From positions 37,986,362 to 38,050,361 of the forward strand of contig NC_069136.1 in NCBI RefSeq assembly GCF_026914265.1: 64,000 nt of DNA. The letters run 5' to 3'. The stretch comes from Mya arenaria. Lineage: Eukaryota; Mollusca; Bivalvia; Myida; Myidae. Numbering within the stretch: position 1 is the stretch's first letter; each line of letters starts with the position of its first letter. A program made the translations under genes and the position numbers. The notes beneath the pieces were generated by a model. It saw only the letters and a list, made by a program, of their open reading frames with translations. It searched no databases and was not told where the DNA came from. Shown here one piece after another: positions 35,451 through 49,149 of the stretch.

Positions 35451-35954
35451 AAATTTCAAAGTTTAAGTTATTCAATAAACTCAGAATAAAAACTTCTTAA
35501 CTTATAATATGTGATGGATACATTATAACATTTTTGCGATGCAACGGTTGCCTTGTTATAAAAAATTATAGAAGGGAAGTAGAATTATTTTCATATTTGA
35601 AACATGCTATACAAACTTGCCCCCTTTCATTATACGGCCTTTAAAGACTTTATTTAATATTACACCATATTAGCCAGGCTGTCAGATATTACTTGCACTT
35701 ATGCCTTCGTTAAATCAGGTGATGTATTTAACCAACACGATCACATTTACTTTACGTTTCGTCTCCAGGCGAAACCCGATTACTATTGTAAATAATCATT
35801 TCCACAATTTGGTCATCTTTATACGTGACATTGAACATTTGCTATTCATTTCGAACTAAAGTTTAGGTGCAGTTGTTTACAATACAACCAATTGAAAATC
35901 ATATAACATGATAGAACGTAATTTCCCCCTTTAACAAAGAACGCGGTAACTTAA

Positions 35955-36090
35955 TTCCTTCGACACGTCTGTATTATTTTACTTGCTACTGGTGTGAGGC
36001 GTTGGGATAAGGGAGACAAACCTGCTAATGCGATACACTACCTGGTGTCATTTTAGGTAGAACTCATTTGACTTTCCTTGCACCGATTCG
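35955..36090 (+). pseudogene. Rab11-like relic (exon 2 and flanks)
   Basis: ACGTCTGTATTA matches the end of Rab intron 1. The next about 54 bases match exon 2 at about 39 of 54 positions without gaps, including AAACCTGCTAATGCGATACA, the P-loop side of the GTPase fold. Then AGGTAGAACTCATTTGA matches the start of Rab intron 2, so the second half of exon 2 is deleted. Stops interrupt the frame. Exons 3-6 are absent from unit 2. It is dead. Confidence 0.75.
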
Positions 36091-36359
36091 TTTAAATCCC
36101 TTAAACGCCTGCTTGTATGAATATCTGCATAACAGGTATTCATCGGACATTTATGTTTCGTGAAAGTGATATCAAGGAGCACGGGCTTGTCTTCGTCTGG
36201 CAATTATGTCATAGGTGTATCCGTGTGCCTTTAAATAATGTCTTTGTTAAATGTTTGTCTACTAGGCTTGTCCGTGTAGTTAACACAGTGATATTATTAC
36301 AAGAACATTTACAGTTATTAAAGGTGATACACCCATACTTTAGTATCTCCAGTATATAG

Positions 36360-36545
36360 AATGTCTGGTAAGCGCAGTGGTAAGTGTACGACTCTCACCA
36401 ATGCGACACGGGCCCGATTACCGGCCTGTGGATTTGGTTGGCGGTCACCAACCGGAAAAGTAAGTTTTCTCCAGGTTCCCCGGTTCCCCCACCAACACAC
36501 GACCAACTCTCGCAACATAGTGAAAACGCGAGTGACGTTGTATAA
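36360..36545 (+). mobile_element. tRNA-derived SINE
   Basis: Begins with a tRNA-like head (GGTAAGCGCAGTGGTAAGTG as A-box region, GGGCCCGATTACCGGCCTG as a decayed B box). It goes on with GGCGGTCACCAACCGGAAAA and CCAGGTTCCCCGGTTCCCCC, a body I associate with common molluscan tRNA-SINEs. It lies in unit 2 only. Confidence 0.6.
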
Positions 36546-36624
36546 GTTTATATGACTTTATTCACAATCGTTGTGAAATAAATAAAGTTAAAATTAAAGT
36601 GTCCGTTGTGGTTATGGAAACCAG

Positions 36625-36710
36625 TATTGCGCTCAATCCCGCGACGTCTCGGCTTTGGTGAGAGGCGGACATTTTACCACAATACCGCGCGCACGTTATA
36701 ATGAGGTTTT
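36625..36710 (-). mobile_element. tRNA-derived SINE relic (unit 2)
   Basis: Minus strand GTGGTAAAATGTCCGCCTCT, then CACCAAAGCCGAGACG and GCGGGATTGAGC (decayed B box). Homologous in place and sequence to 15355-15450, so inserted before the duplication. Confidence 0.5.
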
Positions 36711-37349
36711 AGTACACGTTGCTATTCCTTTATACATTATTGACAAACAATTGGTTTCATATTCATCATTATTTTATTCATTGTACATACACATTGTTGG
36801 GATATGTTTAAAATCAAAAGTTTAGTAAAAATCTTGAAAGCAATGTGCATCATTACTTAGATCATCAAATGAAGGAAACAATAACATATTATCTTTGGAT
36901 TCGAAAAATCATTTTCAAAACCAGATACAATGGTACAATAAAAACAAACATATATTAACTAATTAAAATGCATAGTCGACAAGGTTTTTTCAGATACCAT
37001 CATGAGTTCATATCATATGCAAGTAAAACCTATGTACTGCCCTATATTAAATTTTGATTGAACAATAGATCATTGTTGTAGAAACTATTGTAACATCTTC
37101 TACAAAGGTATAATTGAGAGGTTGCGAACAATACTTGTACGGGAACGTGTGCATGTGGGCATTTTTTAAAACTAGTTCATCCATTCTTAGTTTACACGTA
37201 CGATGACATTTAGGAAAACAAAAGTTTAAAATGACTTTTGACAGCTGCCTTCAAGACCAATTTTCAAGTGAAATTTGGCAGACGTTTTCTGAACCTTAAC
37301 TGCAACTTGCACATGTAGTTACACTTCCGAGTACATGTCCTGTTTCGAA

Positions 37350-38530
37350 ACCTCTCTTATATCAGGAATAACGTTACAGAATCTACACAGACAAATCCAG
37401 TAGCCATACATCTTCATTATATGCATTTCGGTCGTTTATACAAATGTATTAGTGAAACAAAATGATATTCACAGTTTCAAAGCGTGAAAATATCACTTTG
37501 ATATATTTCACTCTGTTGATTTTAAACCTGTTCTGCTATCCAAATCAAACGCCAGCACGAATAGGGCTTATACACAATATAACATTATCAAGAATGACGT
37601 TACGTGTGGACGCATTTTGGCGTGTTTTACGAGCAAAATGCAATTAAATATATTTTAGTTAAGCGACTCGAGACATATAACTTTTCGTGCTAACTCGGTG
37701 AAGCATATTGTCATCTCACTCTGAAATAAACAGTAATCCTCTTTATACTTTATGTTCTCAAATCACACAATGACGAAATACTCCACGAACGCGATAAAAA
37801 CATAATCTTAATAAACAAATGTTAGTTACACTTAAAAAAGCATACAGGTAATACAAAACACGTCATTTGACTAATATGAAAAACTTAACAATTGTTAGAA
37901 TATATAACGGACAAATAACAATAAAATGGCAACAATAATGCGCTAACTTGACACTTTTAAAAATTCATACATAATAACGTATTTACAAAACATCGGTTCA
38001 ACTCGCTACAACATGCATAAAACAAACACAACGCGTTTAATTAAATAATTAACATACAGTCATGTACTTATCCCTCTTAACCTGTCTTGTATCAGGAACA
38101 AACTGCACATAAATCCAGTAGCCATATACCTTTATTATATGCATTTTGGGCATATTGTCATCATACTCAGAAATAAACAGTTATCCCCTTTATATCTATT
38201 ATGTTCTCAAATCACATAATGACGAAATTCACCTCGAACACGATACAATTACTAATATTCCAGAGGAAAATCAACATATTCTTAATGAACAAATGTTAAT
38301 TACACTTAATTAAGCATACAGGTAAAAAACAAAACAAACAAAAACATGACTTATATGAAAAAATTAACAATTTTGTTTTAATAAACAACGGACAAATAAC
38401 AACAAAATGGCAACACTAACGCATTTACATGGCAATATTAAAAATTCATACAATAATTACTTATTTACAAAAAATCGGTACAACATGTATACAACATACA
38501 CAACGCGTTTAACAAAATCTTTTACATACA
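37350..38530. repeat. Local tandem duplication downstream of ZNFX1 copy 2
   Basis: About 37350-38060 and 38085-38530 share blocks in order, e.g. AAATCCAGTAGCCATA, CATATTGTCATC followed by GAAATAAACAGT, GAACAAATGTTA, AAATTCATAC. Unit 1 has one version (about 17690-17960). No gene is recognised in it. Confidence 0.65.
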
Positions 38531-39319
38531 GTCAATTTACTATTATAAACATTCAATACTATTAAACATCACTATATTGTTCGATTATATTTGATAAAAA
38601 GGAATTACATCAATCTAAATACCTTCAATACCTAGCTGAGGTTCAACATTTAAGTTTCATCAACAAATTTACAAATAAAACGCATTGGAAACTACAAGGA
38701 CAAGCACATTATCAAAACATTAACATACATTTAGAGACTCAAGTTTAACCAAACTGAACAATTGGGACGCAAAGGTCACATAGAAAGACACAGAAATTCT
38801 GTTTGATAGTATGGCTATGAACATTAAGATAAATCATATTTGCGAGCGATTAAGTATACAAAATGAAACGACTAAGAATATACATCTTGCCAAATGGTTT
38901 AAAATGCAGAACACTTATCTACACTTAATTGTTCCATTCACAACACGAAGAAGAGGCAAAGTTTGAGACAAAACAAGCAACTCGAAATAATGAAGTCTAG
39001 TGGAGTTCATTGAATTTCAACATCCGTCTTTGAAACTGTAAGACAGTCTGGCAAACAATTGTGAATATCTCCATTGACTGAAATATCAACCCTAAATTAT
39101 CACCAATCTGAAATGGAAATTACCATTGAGATTGATTTTCCATAATTTGTAATTTCAATGTAGATTAAATGTTATAAGAATTAATTATTCTTTGAGGCAG
39201 AAAATCATGAACATACTAGTTTAATCCAATGCATTGATTATTGAACGAACTATTTACTTTAACAGTATATGTGTATTTATGTACCTTATAAACGCATGTT
39301 CTGTTCTCGCGTACCTTAT

Positions 39320-42300
39320 TTAGTTAAGGTCAATTAGGTTGAAATTGGCAAGGTTGTTAGCTTCCTCAGAATACGCAGCAAAACGCGCTCCATCCATTTC
39401 CGGTGCAATGGTGTTTCCGGTCGTCAGTTGGTGCCTCTCGCCGCCTATTTCAACTCCGCATTCGGGACATGTTGACTTCTGATTCGCCCCACCGCACTCG
39501 CCAATACAGTACACGTGACCTTCAATAAAAGATAACATAACTGTTCTACGTGTTTATAGTTTTAGAAACAACATTGTGCATTAATGACACCCTACTTCAT
39601 ATGTGTATTGCATTTCTTTGTAACATTCGGCCATTTAAATACTGTTGTAAGCGACGATTGTATATAATTCAAATTATGCCATTAACCAAAGACAATAATT
39701 ATGCTCAATAGGATTTCAGAGAAGATTATTCATTACGAAAATACTGATTAGCAGTGATATAGTAGTCAGTAATTGTTGACATATTTACAATTCATCAAAA
39801 GTAATTTAGTATTCCCTACCGCTTGGACATTTGAACCAATGACCTTTGGACAGACCCACGGCAGACACGATGGAAACTCTTTCTTCTTCCGTTAAATCCA
39901 AACCATCGACTTTCAGCACGTCGTTCAGAAGCTTACTAGTTTCCTCCACTTTTTCTTTCATGGTTTCGCTGAAAATATCTTTGCTGAGTAGGATGGCTTT
40001 TATCTCTGAAATGTACTTCTCCCCTTCAATCTTTTGTTTACTTGTGAGCGTATTTTCTTTTGTTAGTAATTTACAATACAAACTACAGCGATAACGCTCT
40101 CTTTCAAAATCTTCTGTTTCCTGTTCACTGAGAAACAATCTACGTAGCATGACCTTTTCTAGTATCTCATCGAGAAAGGCAGTCATAACTTGAACACTTT
40201 TCTTCATCTCTGCATTATCAAGTGAGCGGCGGTTTGCAGGCAAATTCAGGTCATCGAATTTTTGCATGAGATTGAAAATGGACACCGTGAGTTTGTATTG
40301 CTCTGTTAACGTTTGCAGCTGTTGTACACACGCTACAGTATTTCTACCGGGTTTGAGTTCCAGCAAACGTTCGTTTAACGTTTCCATGACACGTCCCCTA
40401 GTTGTTGGAGGAAAGCATGGTTTTCCATTCAAGGCCCTCGATGTTTTCCTTTTCTCATCCTCCCTCATCAAGTTTTGGGATAGTTCTTTGGACAGAGTTG
40501 TCATTTTTTCTTTATCACCTATAACACGTTCTTTTACCGATTCTATGTTTCTAAGGCATTCATTTATGTAGTTTCCGTACCTGACGCACTTCCGAATTGG
40601 CGTTTTGCATTTTGGGCATCCCTTAAAATTGATGATATTAGAATCATCTGTCATCAACATATATTTGTCAAGTGCCTTGTGTTCAACTATATGTCCACAG
40701 TCATTCAAGGACACAAATCTGGAATCGGGCTCATCTTCGCTTCCAAACAGAAGTTCAGTTACTTCCTGCTCGTCGCATATTCTACACTGTTTCGGACACG
40801 GCTCCCCACACAAACCTATACACGGGTGCTTGCATTGAAGTGACTTCTGACACGGTTCATTGCACGGGGGTCTGTTGCATGGTTCGCTGCAGAGTTTCGT
40901 GCATTTGTAATGTTTACATTTCCAAAGACATTGTTCTTTGCATGGCTGACATGGAACACCGCAAGGTTTGCTACAACAGCTATGCGAACAACGGTTTTCA
41001 CACCTTCGTGAGCATGGGGGACAATCATCGCAAGCTGATTTGCACTGGTGTCCACACACGAGGATCCTTTTGCAGTCAACACTGCACTGATTGTGGAATC
41101 TTCTCCTCAGACACGAGCCGCATGTACCACTGCATCTGTGCTCACATTTTAGCAGTGCCTGACATGGATGTGGACATTTAACTGTTAAAGTATCGCAACA
41201 TTTCACTTCTGCGGAATGTCCACACTCGAATGATTTTCTGACCATTACCTTACACTTTGCTTCATGCCTTTCCCCACATGTGTTTGGACAGGGATGACCA
41301 CACCGTAGTTTTGCCGGACAAGGTTTGTAACCACACGAGAATTTCGCTGGGTCAAGGCTACATGGTACCTTTTGTGTATGATTGCACAATGGAATGACCT
41401 TTTCAATGCGAACTATGCAGTTTGGACATTTCTCATAGCATCTCGCCTTACATGGATGGTTTTGTTCACACGTTAAACTGCACATCTTCATACATCTATA
41501 TTGCTCGTGATCGGGATCAATAACATGGCACTTTTGCACACATCGATGACCGCAGTCTAGTCTTGCATGACAATCGCGATTGCAACAGCCTAAAGGGGCC
41601 TGTAGAAAGTATTTCGGGTCGTTCGCCATGATTGCATTCTCTTCTGGGTGGTTTTCCCTCTTTAACAGAATGCCGTCGGTAAGAGCGCCTTTGTTATGCA
41701 CTTCCGTGTAAATATCATGCCACAACCTTGAACATTTTGAAAGTAAATCAAAATTTCCAATGACAAAGAATCCAATTTTTGCTCGCGAAAGTGCAACACA
41801 TATACGGTTCTCCGTTTTCAAAAATCCAATCCGTTTTTCAGTACTACTTCTCACAAGCGAAAGAATCACTATATCGTTTTCCTCGCCCTGGTAGTTATCA
41901 ACTACTTTTACTCTGACACCTTCAAACACAGCTTTTGGCATTTGTTTTTGTAAAGCTAAAAGCTGGCCAGTATAAGTCGTCAGAACTGTTATCTGTGACG
42001 AACTGTATCCTTGAAGCAGTAAATGTTTGCACAATTTTGTTGCAAATTCTGCCTCATAGGCGTTCGAGTAAGATTTAATTTCATTACCAAAGGCTTCAAG
42101 ATGACCGTGGTTAATGAATTGCATGTTCTTCGCCACACCTTTTACATCTCCGTATTGATGCACATCTGCGTGATCTCGGAGTTGCGGGTATATGTGACGA
42201 ACTATGTCGGCTATGTCCGACCTCATCCTGTGCTGTAATTCTAGGCAATCATATTGAACTCCATTTTTTATCATTCGTTCAAATAGAGATACGTCAAGGT

Positions 42301-45300
42301 TATATTTTACAGCCAATTTGTACACTGTAGGGTTTGGACGCAGTTGTTTGTGATCGCCAATCAATATCAAATGTTCACATCCTTTGCTTAAGGTTGTAAT
42401 GATGTGTGCTTCCAGAACCTCTGCTGCCTCTTCTACGATGACGATTTTTGGTTTGATGTCTCGCAATGCTGGCAGGTACTTTGCTGCACACGTTGTAGTC
42501 ATACCAACAACAGCAGAACTGCGCATGATCTCCATGTCTACCAACAGTGTGGCCTCTCGAAGCCTCTCAGCGGCAGCATTGAATTCATCACGCTTTTCAT
42601 CGATGCGTTCAAGATTTTGATCGATCGCACATTGTATCCAATAGCGATATATCCTCCATCTGTCGAGAAAATTTAATGTTCTTATATTGCGTATGACTGC
42701 AACCTCATTTTGTGCCATCCTTTCATCAGACTGAACATAATTTTGAACATCTTTTCTCATTTCAGATTGAAATCTTTTTTCGTCTCTAATTTTTCGTCGG
42801 AGCATTTTCTCCCTCTTTTTTAAATGGTTTAGTTCGTGTTGTAGTCTCATCATCGTTTCTTCAACTTCATTTTGAAACCACATTTGTTCAACCTTTTCCA
42901 GATCACGTTGTAGTCTTTTGATTGTGTCATTCAGAGTATCACATTCTTTATTTAAATCTTGCTCCCTTTTGTTATTCACCCGGTATGCTGCATTATTCGA
43001 TTGTAATTTCTTCATGACCTGCTCACGTTTCAGCATTGTTTTAAAATCATCTGTGAGAATATCATTCAACATTAATGCCGGATTTCGATGAATAACTTCA
43101 TTTGAAATATCAACAAGGTTAACCATCTCTTCGTCATTTGTAGGTGCGGTACCAGTCACCCTTTGCCGACATTGAGTTTCCATATGAGCTATGCCAAGCC
43201 AACTTACTATAGCAGACTCACTTTCGTTACCAAACTCCTTTAATTGTCTGAAATGATGTTCCGCTATTACAGAGCTTAATGAATTTTCATGAATAATGTT
43301 TCGCAAGTAAACATCTATTGACAATGTCAATTCAAGCAATGTGGACTGAAGTTCTTGAATGGCGAACCTAGCGTCTGTTTGAAGACTTTGCATCTTGCCA
43401 ACTGCCGATCTCAGTGGCCATCTCTGTCTCTTTCGTTTTCTCAATGTGTCTTCAATCAGCAATTCGCTAGACGAGCGACCTCCCATTCGCAAAATGTTGT
43501 CTCTGTGAAAGCTTTTTATTCCCTCAAGAAATTGATCTAATGCGTGATTTGTGTAACATACAATGACCATTGGGCTGCGGGTGATTGATGCATTTGCACT
43601 CGAGCCAGCCCATATTGCATTATTATGCAGAAGCGCCTTTGCTATTTTGAGGCCAATATACGTTTTTCCCGTTCCCGGAGGACCTTGTATAAGTGCAAAT
43701 TCTCGTGTGAGCGCATTTTGTAGAGCTCTCATCTGTGACTCGTCTAATCCAAGGCGTTCTCTAGAGGGCCACTTTTGTTTGTTTAAGATTGGCACCCTCA
43801 GTTCTGGCTTTTTAATCATGTTCCGCCGATTCGGCAATTGAGAATCAGTTTTGATTTCTTCACTTGTAATTGGTTGAAGGTCGTAAGTAGTTTGCTCACT
43901 TACGTAAAGCGGTGGTTTGATTAATTTCTCGCAATACACAATGTGTTTCTCAAAGGGAAGGTCTCCATCTCGAAATGTCTGTATTCCTGCTAGGACGTGT
44001 TTGTACGATTCAAAGTATGCTGGTGTTTCAGCCATTTTGAATTGTCGATGAATTAAATTGACAAGTTTAATGTCATCTTCAAAACGTACAACGAACTGCC
44101 CTTGACCAATCTTCTCGCTGTCAATAACGGTTGCTAAATACATTGTGTCAAACTCATCTTCAGACAAGCAAACAAGAGAACCAAATTTCAAGCGTTTTCC
44201 AGATTTCCAGTCAATTCTTTGTAACCGTTGTGTCATGGCTAGCTTCATGTTGTAACACAATCCTTGGTCTGAAATCACAGGCGAGAGGACTCTTACGCGT
44301 TCATACATTTTCAAATCAGAATTCTGTTTACCTTGCCTTGTGGTAGATCTATCTTTGAGTTGTGTATCATATTGAATAATACCTTCCCGGAGTGGTCCAA
44401 CATAATCCTCTCGCAAAAGACGAAACTGAACATCCAGGTAATGATCTAAGTCCATATAGTCCCCATCTGTCACATTTTTACGCAGAAAAGGTTGTATGAA
44501 ACCCTTAATTTCGTCGTTCGTTGGCAATACAGGTATCATTCTGAAATCGTCGGGTGGTTGATCGGATTGTGATGTGTCCTTAAATCTGTTAGCTCTTTCG
44601 AACTGCCTCTTCCGTTCTGAATATTCTACACAATCATCATGTACTCTTTTGGGGATTTCCATCGATAGTTGGGGTATCTCTATTACCTGTTTAACTACTG
44701 TGAAAACACGTGAGAATTGGCGATATGATAGAAGGCTTCTGGCGGTTTGCTCCCAGATAATTGTGAAAGTGTTGATTGCTGCTCTTGTAAGTTTAACCGC
44801 ATGTTTTACTGAACCTGAATCATCTTGAAAGTGTGAAAAGGTGTCGAGAAGGTAGTCCTGTACAGTTGTAAAGAAATTTTCCTTCATAAGTACCTCAAAC
44901 AACATTGTTAGTGTACTGGACTGACTTGTGAAAGCATGTGCAATTACTTCTAAGAACACTTCAAGATATTCTGTTTGCTCTGCAGAGTTTTGAACTGCAT
45001 CGACGAGATTATCTTCGGAAGAGGTTAATTCAAAGCTTACCTGTGGTGGATGTTCTTTAAGAAGTCGCTTTAGCGTTTGCATACTTATATCTTTTGAATT
45101 CATACTCCTTGCTGTTTTTGGATTGCTGGCTCTGTCCTTTTGTTTATGGTTTAATACGTCTTTTTCTGATTGTTTACTATGCTTACCTAAGTTATGTTGT
45201 GTTTTGGGCACCTGTTTAATCCCAGGTGTAGCTCTTTTTCCAATGCTTACCTGTTTGGCAGCCTTGTCCGTCCAATGACCTTTAAGATTTTGATTGTAAG

Positions 45301-46156
45301 AGGTCTTTGGTCTGCATCCATTGACATAACGAGGATCGGTTTTATCTGACGGTTGTAAAATATGTCTTTCTCTATACGTGTCTGATTGTACCGTTTTCGG
45401 GCGTGTGTTGTTTTGAATTGTGTGAGCTTTTGTTGCACATGCGTGGTTAGTTTTTTTCTCTTCTGTGTTTGACTGTATGGGCAGCTGTTGAATCACCGAT
45501 GTGACTCCTTTTACAGTGCCTATCCTTTTGGCTGCTTTGTCCTTCCATTTACTGTTGCGGTTTTTATTGAAAGAGGTCTTCGGTCTGCATCCATGGACAT
45601 CAAGAAGTTCAGTTTTATCAGACGGTGGTTGGTGTTGTCTATCCCTACACGTGTTCGAAGGCGCTGTTTCAGGGCGCATTTTTGGTGTATCCAGGTTTCG
45701 AATTGTATCCGCTTCTTTAGGAGGCTTTGTTCGGGTCTTCCCTTTCTCCCCTATATCCAGTTTTTGCGAATTCTGATATATTTGTTCAGTTCGAAAATTG
45801 GAAGAATCCGGTGGATTTCTCGATCGATAATTTTCTTTCGCGGTTGTAGAATCTCTTTTATTTTTGACGCCACGAAAAGATTGTTTTTCTGGCATTATTT
45901 TAAAATGTCTTCCGTTTTCACTTTGGCTCACTGATTCATTCGATGTTGGTACTGAATCGTTTGCAGTATAAGGTACATTTCTTTCTTTTCTTCTATCCAG
46001 GAAAAAACTGGATGATGCATTTTCTTTTCCTGTGCAATTCTCATTGTCTTTTAAAGTCTCGGCTTCGGAAGTATAATGCTTAGTTTTTGTTTTGTCATTA
46101 TTTGAAGAACTTTTACTTTCAGTCGGCGTTTTATTTTCTGCAGTGTGTCTTTTCAT
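39320..46156 (-). CDS. NFX1-type zinc finger-containing protein 1 (ZNFX1-like), copy 2, intact
   Basis: SF1 (Upf1-like) RNA helicase. In vertebrates ZNFX1 senses viral double-stranded RNA, and in nematodes it acts in small-RNA inheritance. Exons: 39820-46156 and 39320-39519. Donor G|GTAGGG and acceptor AAG bound a 300-bp phase-1 intron that splits the C-terminal RZ finger (GHWFKCPSG / HVYCIGECGG..CPECG). Starting at ATG 46156 the protein has 2178 aa. The frame is open to an upstream ATG at 46216, but a splice acceptor lies between them, so the downstream start is preferred. From 46156: disordered basic N-terminus (1-350), ARM-like region, GPPGTGKT (825-832), long coiled-coil insert (about 1045-1140), VEEAAEV (about 1241), GDHKQLRP, NYQGEEND, RICVALSRAK (about 1455), Cys-rich NFX1 fingers (about 1530-1790), RZ finger, and a tail ending EMDGARFAAYSEEANNL as in human ZNFX1 (1918 aa). 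No lesions seen. Confidence 0.95.
45209..45676 (-). repeat. Internal duplication in the N-terminal tail of ZNFX1 copy 2
   Basis: Residues about 161-226 and 252-316 (from ATG 46156) repeat one pattern: RP.T..SDT.R.RH...PSDKT, then NGCRPKTS.N.N...W.DKAAK, then a lysine-glycine stretch and ..I.Q.P. The DNA lies at about 45676-45479 and 45403-45209. Copy 1 has a single version near 26130-25940. The function of this disordered segment is unknown. Confidence 0.8.
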
Positions 46157-46170
46157 TATGCGCGGTTTGT

Positions 46171-49149
46171 CTGTTAAAGAACAATAATTTAAAAAACGAT
46201 TACTCTTTTGTTCCATTGGACAGATTTATAGTTTCAATAACATGTATTACGAAGGATTCTCTTAAGCTCTTTATATGTCATAAATATTAGCAATCCATTC
46301 GCTTGAAAAGCTAAATCAATATCACTTTATCATGCATGTCTATCTAGATTCCCTTTGAAAACATGTTAATCGACCTGATACTTAAACCAGACCATTAATT
46401 TTAAAGTGTCGTTTACCACTAACAAGAATAGAATATAAAGAAGATTATTGTTTGTTTCAGTGTACGAACGAAGTATATTTCACCGAATGAGAGTCAAAGA
46501 AATTTTTTAAGTGGTGTTGCCACAAGTTAAATATTCACTTTTGGAGTTCACGAGGTAGAATATGGTGACCTTACACTGAAACAAAAATATTTTTTTTATT
46601 TTTTTTATTCCATGTCTGTAAGTGCTATTAATAACACGTTTAATTTCATTGTAAAAGAACAACGCGACAAATTGTATGAGCACGTAATGTCAAATGACGT
46701 CGTTGTCATTAACATGACGCGGACTGTCAGTCAAACTGGCTGGTCGATACCCGGCTGACCAATCAGCGTCCAGATAAGGAGGGGCTTATCAATTGCCTTT
46801 GCTATTCGCCATGACCTCTGACAATCTGCACATCTCAACAGTATAGTAATAACGCTGTTTTCTATATTTTAACAAAAATTATGTTTCTCATAACTGAGAG
46901 ATAGTAAAGACAGTTAAGGAAATCCGAAACACTGATATTTTCCCTTAATGCTGCTCAAATTATGCATTTTTTTGCATTTGTTTCATAACAGAGCTTTAAG
47001 AAGACTATTTCAACCCTTCAAATGTCTTAATGTAACCGTACATAATATACGTATAATTTCCGTTAATCTCAATACATGAAATATCATTATAAGTATTAAT
47101 GTATAATATTGACACCTTCTTCCGATTTATTTTTATTTTGAAAATTGTCTCCTTCTTGTGCGTAAAGTTTTAAATCCGAAGCATATACATTTGTTTTTAA
47201 GTTTGTTTGGACATATAAGTGAAAAAGACAATTCAGCTGAGTTGAGTTAATTTTTTATTAAATTTGATAAAATATCTCATATGTACCTAAAGGTCACAGA
47301 AAGTATATACGTATAGATAAAACGCAATCATATTTGTAAATGACGCAAATCATAGTAAATACCTGTGCATTTATAATGATTATGGTCATTTCAAAAGTCG
47401 ATGTTGCTTGTAAGAACAGTTTTGCATTTCATTTAATACGGATATTTATTCATTGAGAGGAACATTAAGGTAGTTATATCAATAATAATAATTCATAACA
47501 CTTGTGTAAAACAGGTGATTTATAATGGAGAAAGGAAGAAAAACAGCGAAATCCATTGAGTTTTGACAATGGATCTAAACAAACGCCCTTTTTTGTTGAT
47601 TTTTGGAAAGGAAATTAATACATATTTGTTTCCCTAAATTTGAATCGGCTTGGTGTCAAATGTGTCACAACCCTGTGCTCGCCGAAGTTTGATTTGATTT
47701 AGAAGTAAGAAATTTATAAACAGAAAAAACTAATAAATTGATATTTGTGCTATTAGTAACCGTGAAGCATCAATTTTATTTCACTGATAGATCTATATAA
47801 GCAACCGGAATGCATATGGTAAATTTGCGATACTTGATGTTTATCAGGTTGAACAACAAATAGTCTGGGACGATTGTTAAGACCTTTGTTAAAATAACAA
47901 CATTGTTATCGGCATCGTTGTCAACTTTTAATCGTGAAATATTTGATGATGTGCTCGTATTTTCAAAATAAGAAAGTACAGCTTGTTAGAAATACTGCAG
48001 ATAACAAGTCTATTCATTAAACGCCCACAGCAGTACAGATGTTAAAAAGGTTTCATAATGATTCCATAAAACTACTGAATTTATGACGAGGTTTTGTTCT
48101 AAGATAAAATCTAGTGACATAGTTTATGATCTGAGGTGACCAAAATTCGTAATTATTCTGACCAAGTTTCATAAAAATTTGATTAACACTATTGAACACT
48201 TTTTTCAAACCTTTGTTCAAGCGTATAGAATTTGCCTACTTTTATTTATAAAGACGGGAAAGCATTTGGCAGAAACTCATTCAAACGGATTTTGGTAATT
48301 GTAACCTTAATTTTTTTAATTTTCAATAGCGTTACGAACGCCTTTCAACAATACAGTGCATTTGATATCACATTGTGCCGATTGTTTAGAACTTTGTTAA
48401 AGTTAACAAAGTTGTTAACATGATCGTTGTTTAGTTTCAAATCTTTAATACTCTGACAGTTTCATGGACACAAATGTAATCTGTTATACTATTTACAAAT
48501 ATTGAGACAGCTCATTCAGCTTTGCATGTTTTACTTAAAGGCTTAGTTTAAGGACTATTTGGTATGATATCCCCTGCTGTGCATATCCTGCTAATTGCAC
48601 TGGTGTCACTGTAGGGGCCAATTTCCTGTGTAAATTAGATTAAGATAAATTAACAACGGTTGTGTACAAATACACGTTTTTTGCGGGTTTTTTTTGTGTG
48701 TGTGTGTGGGGGGGGGTCACTTATAGAAGGCTTAAACAAGGCCTTTAACCACGTCATCACATCATGAAATGTTTCACCTTTTAACGTTCACAACGATTAC
48801 GTAAACGTTATTAACTTTGACAAAGTTCTGAACAATCGGCCCACTGTGAAAAAAATGTTAACAATAAAGCTCTTTTTAGAACTGGTGAAAATGTGTTTTC
48901 ATAGATACAAACGTTTGGTTTAAATTTCACACGATATTATTTTATTCGATGTCTATAAAACACGAACGAGTCCATTAATTGGAAACTAGTTTATTTATCT
49001 TATACATTCACGTCGTTAACCATACAAATTTAATAAGTTTAAATGTTTTGTTTTTAGTTTGAAAAGACTAATAAGCTAATATTAACTTTAATTTGCTATT
49101 TAAAATATTGTTTTTGTAATCATACATATATAATAAAAACAATACGTAC
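46171..49149 (-). other. Intron 1 of ZNFX1 copy 2 (5' UTR intron)
   Basis: Runs from the donor G|GTACGT (49149) to the acceptor TTGTTCTTTAACAG (ending at 46171), about 2.98 kb. Its ends match intron 1 of copy 1, while the middle is new. No coding exon is recognised inside. It includes a (TG)n-G run near 48690-48717. Confidence 0.55.

Noticed and set aside
40266-45934. Plus-strand frames of 80-170 aa opposite ZNFX1 copy 2
   Set aside because: Antisense shadows of the 6.4-kb coding exon. The matching shadows in copy 1 are not conserved as proteins.
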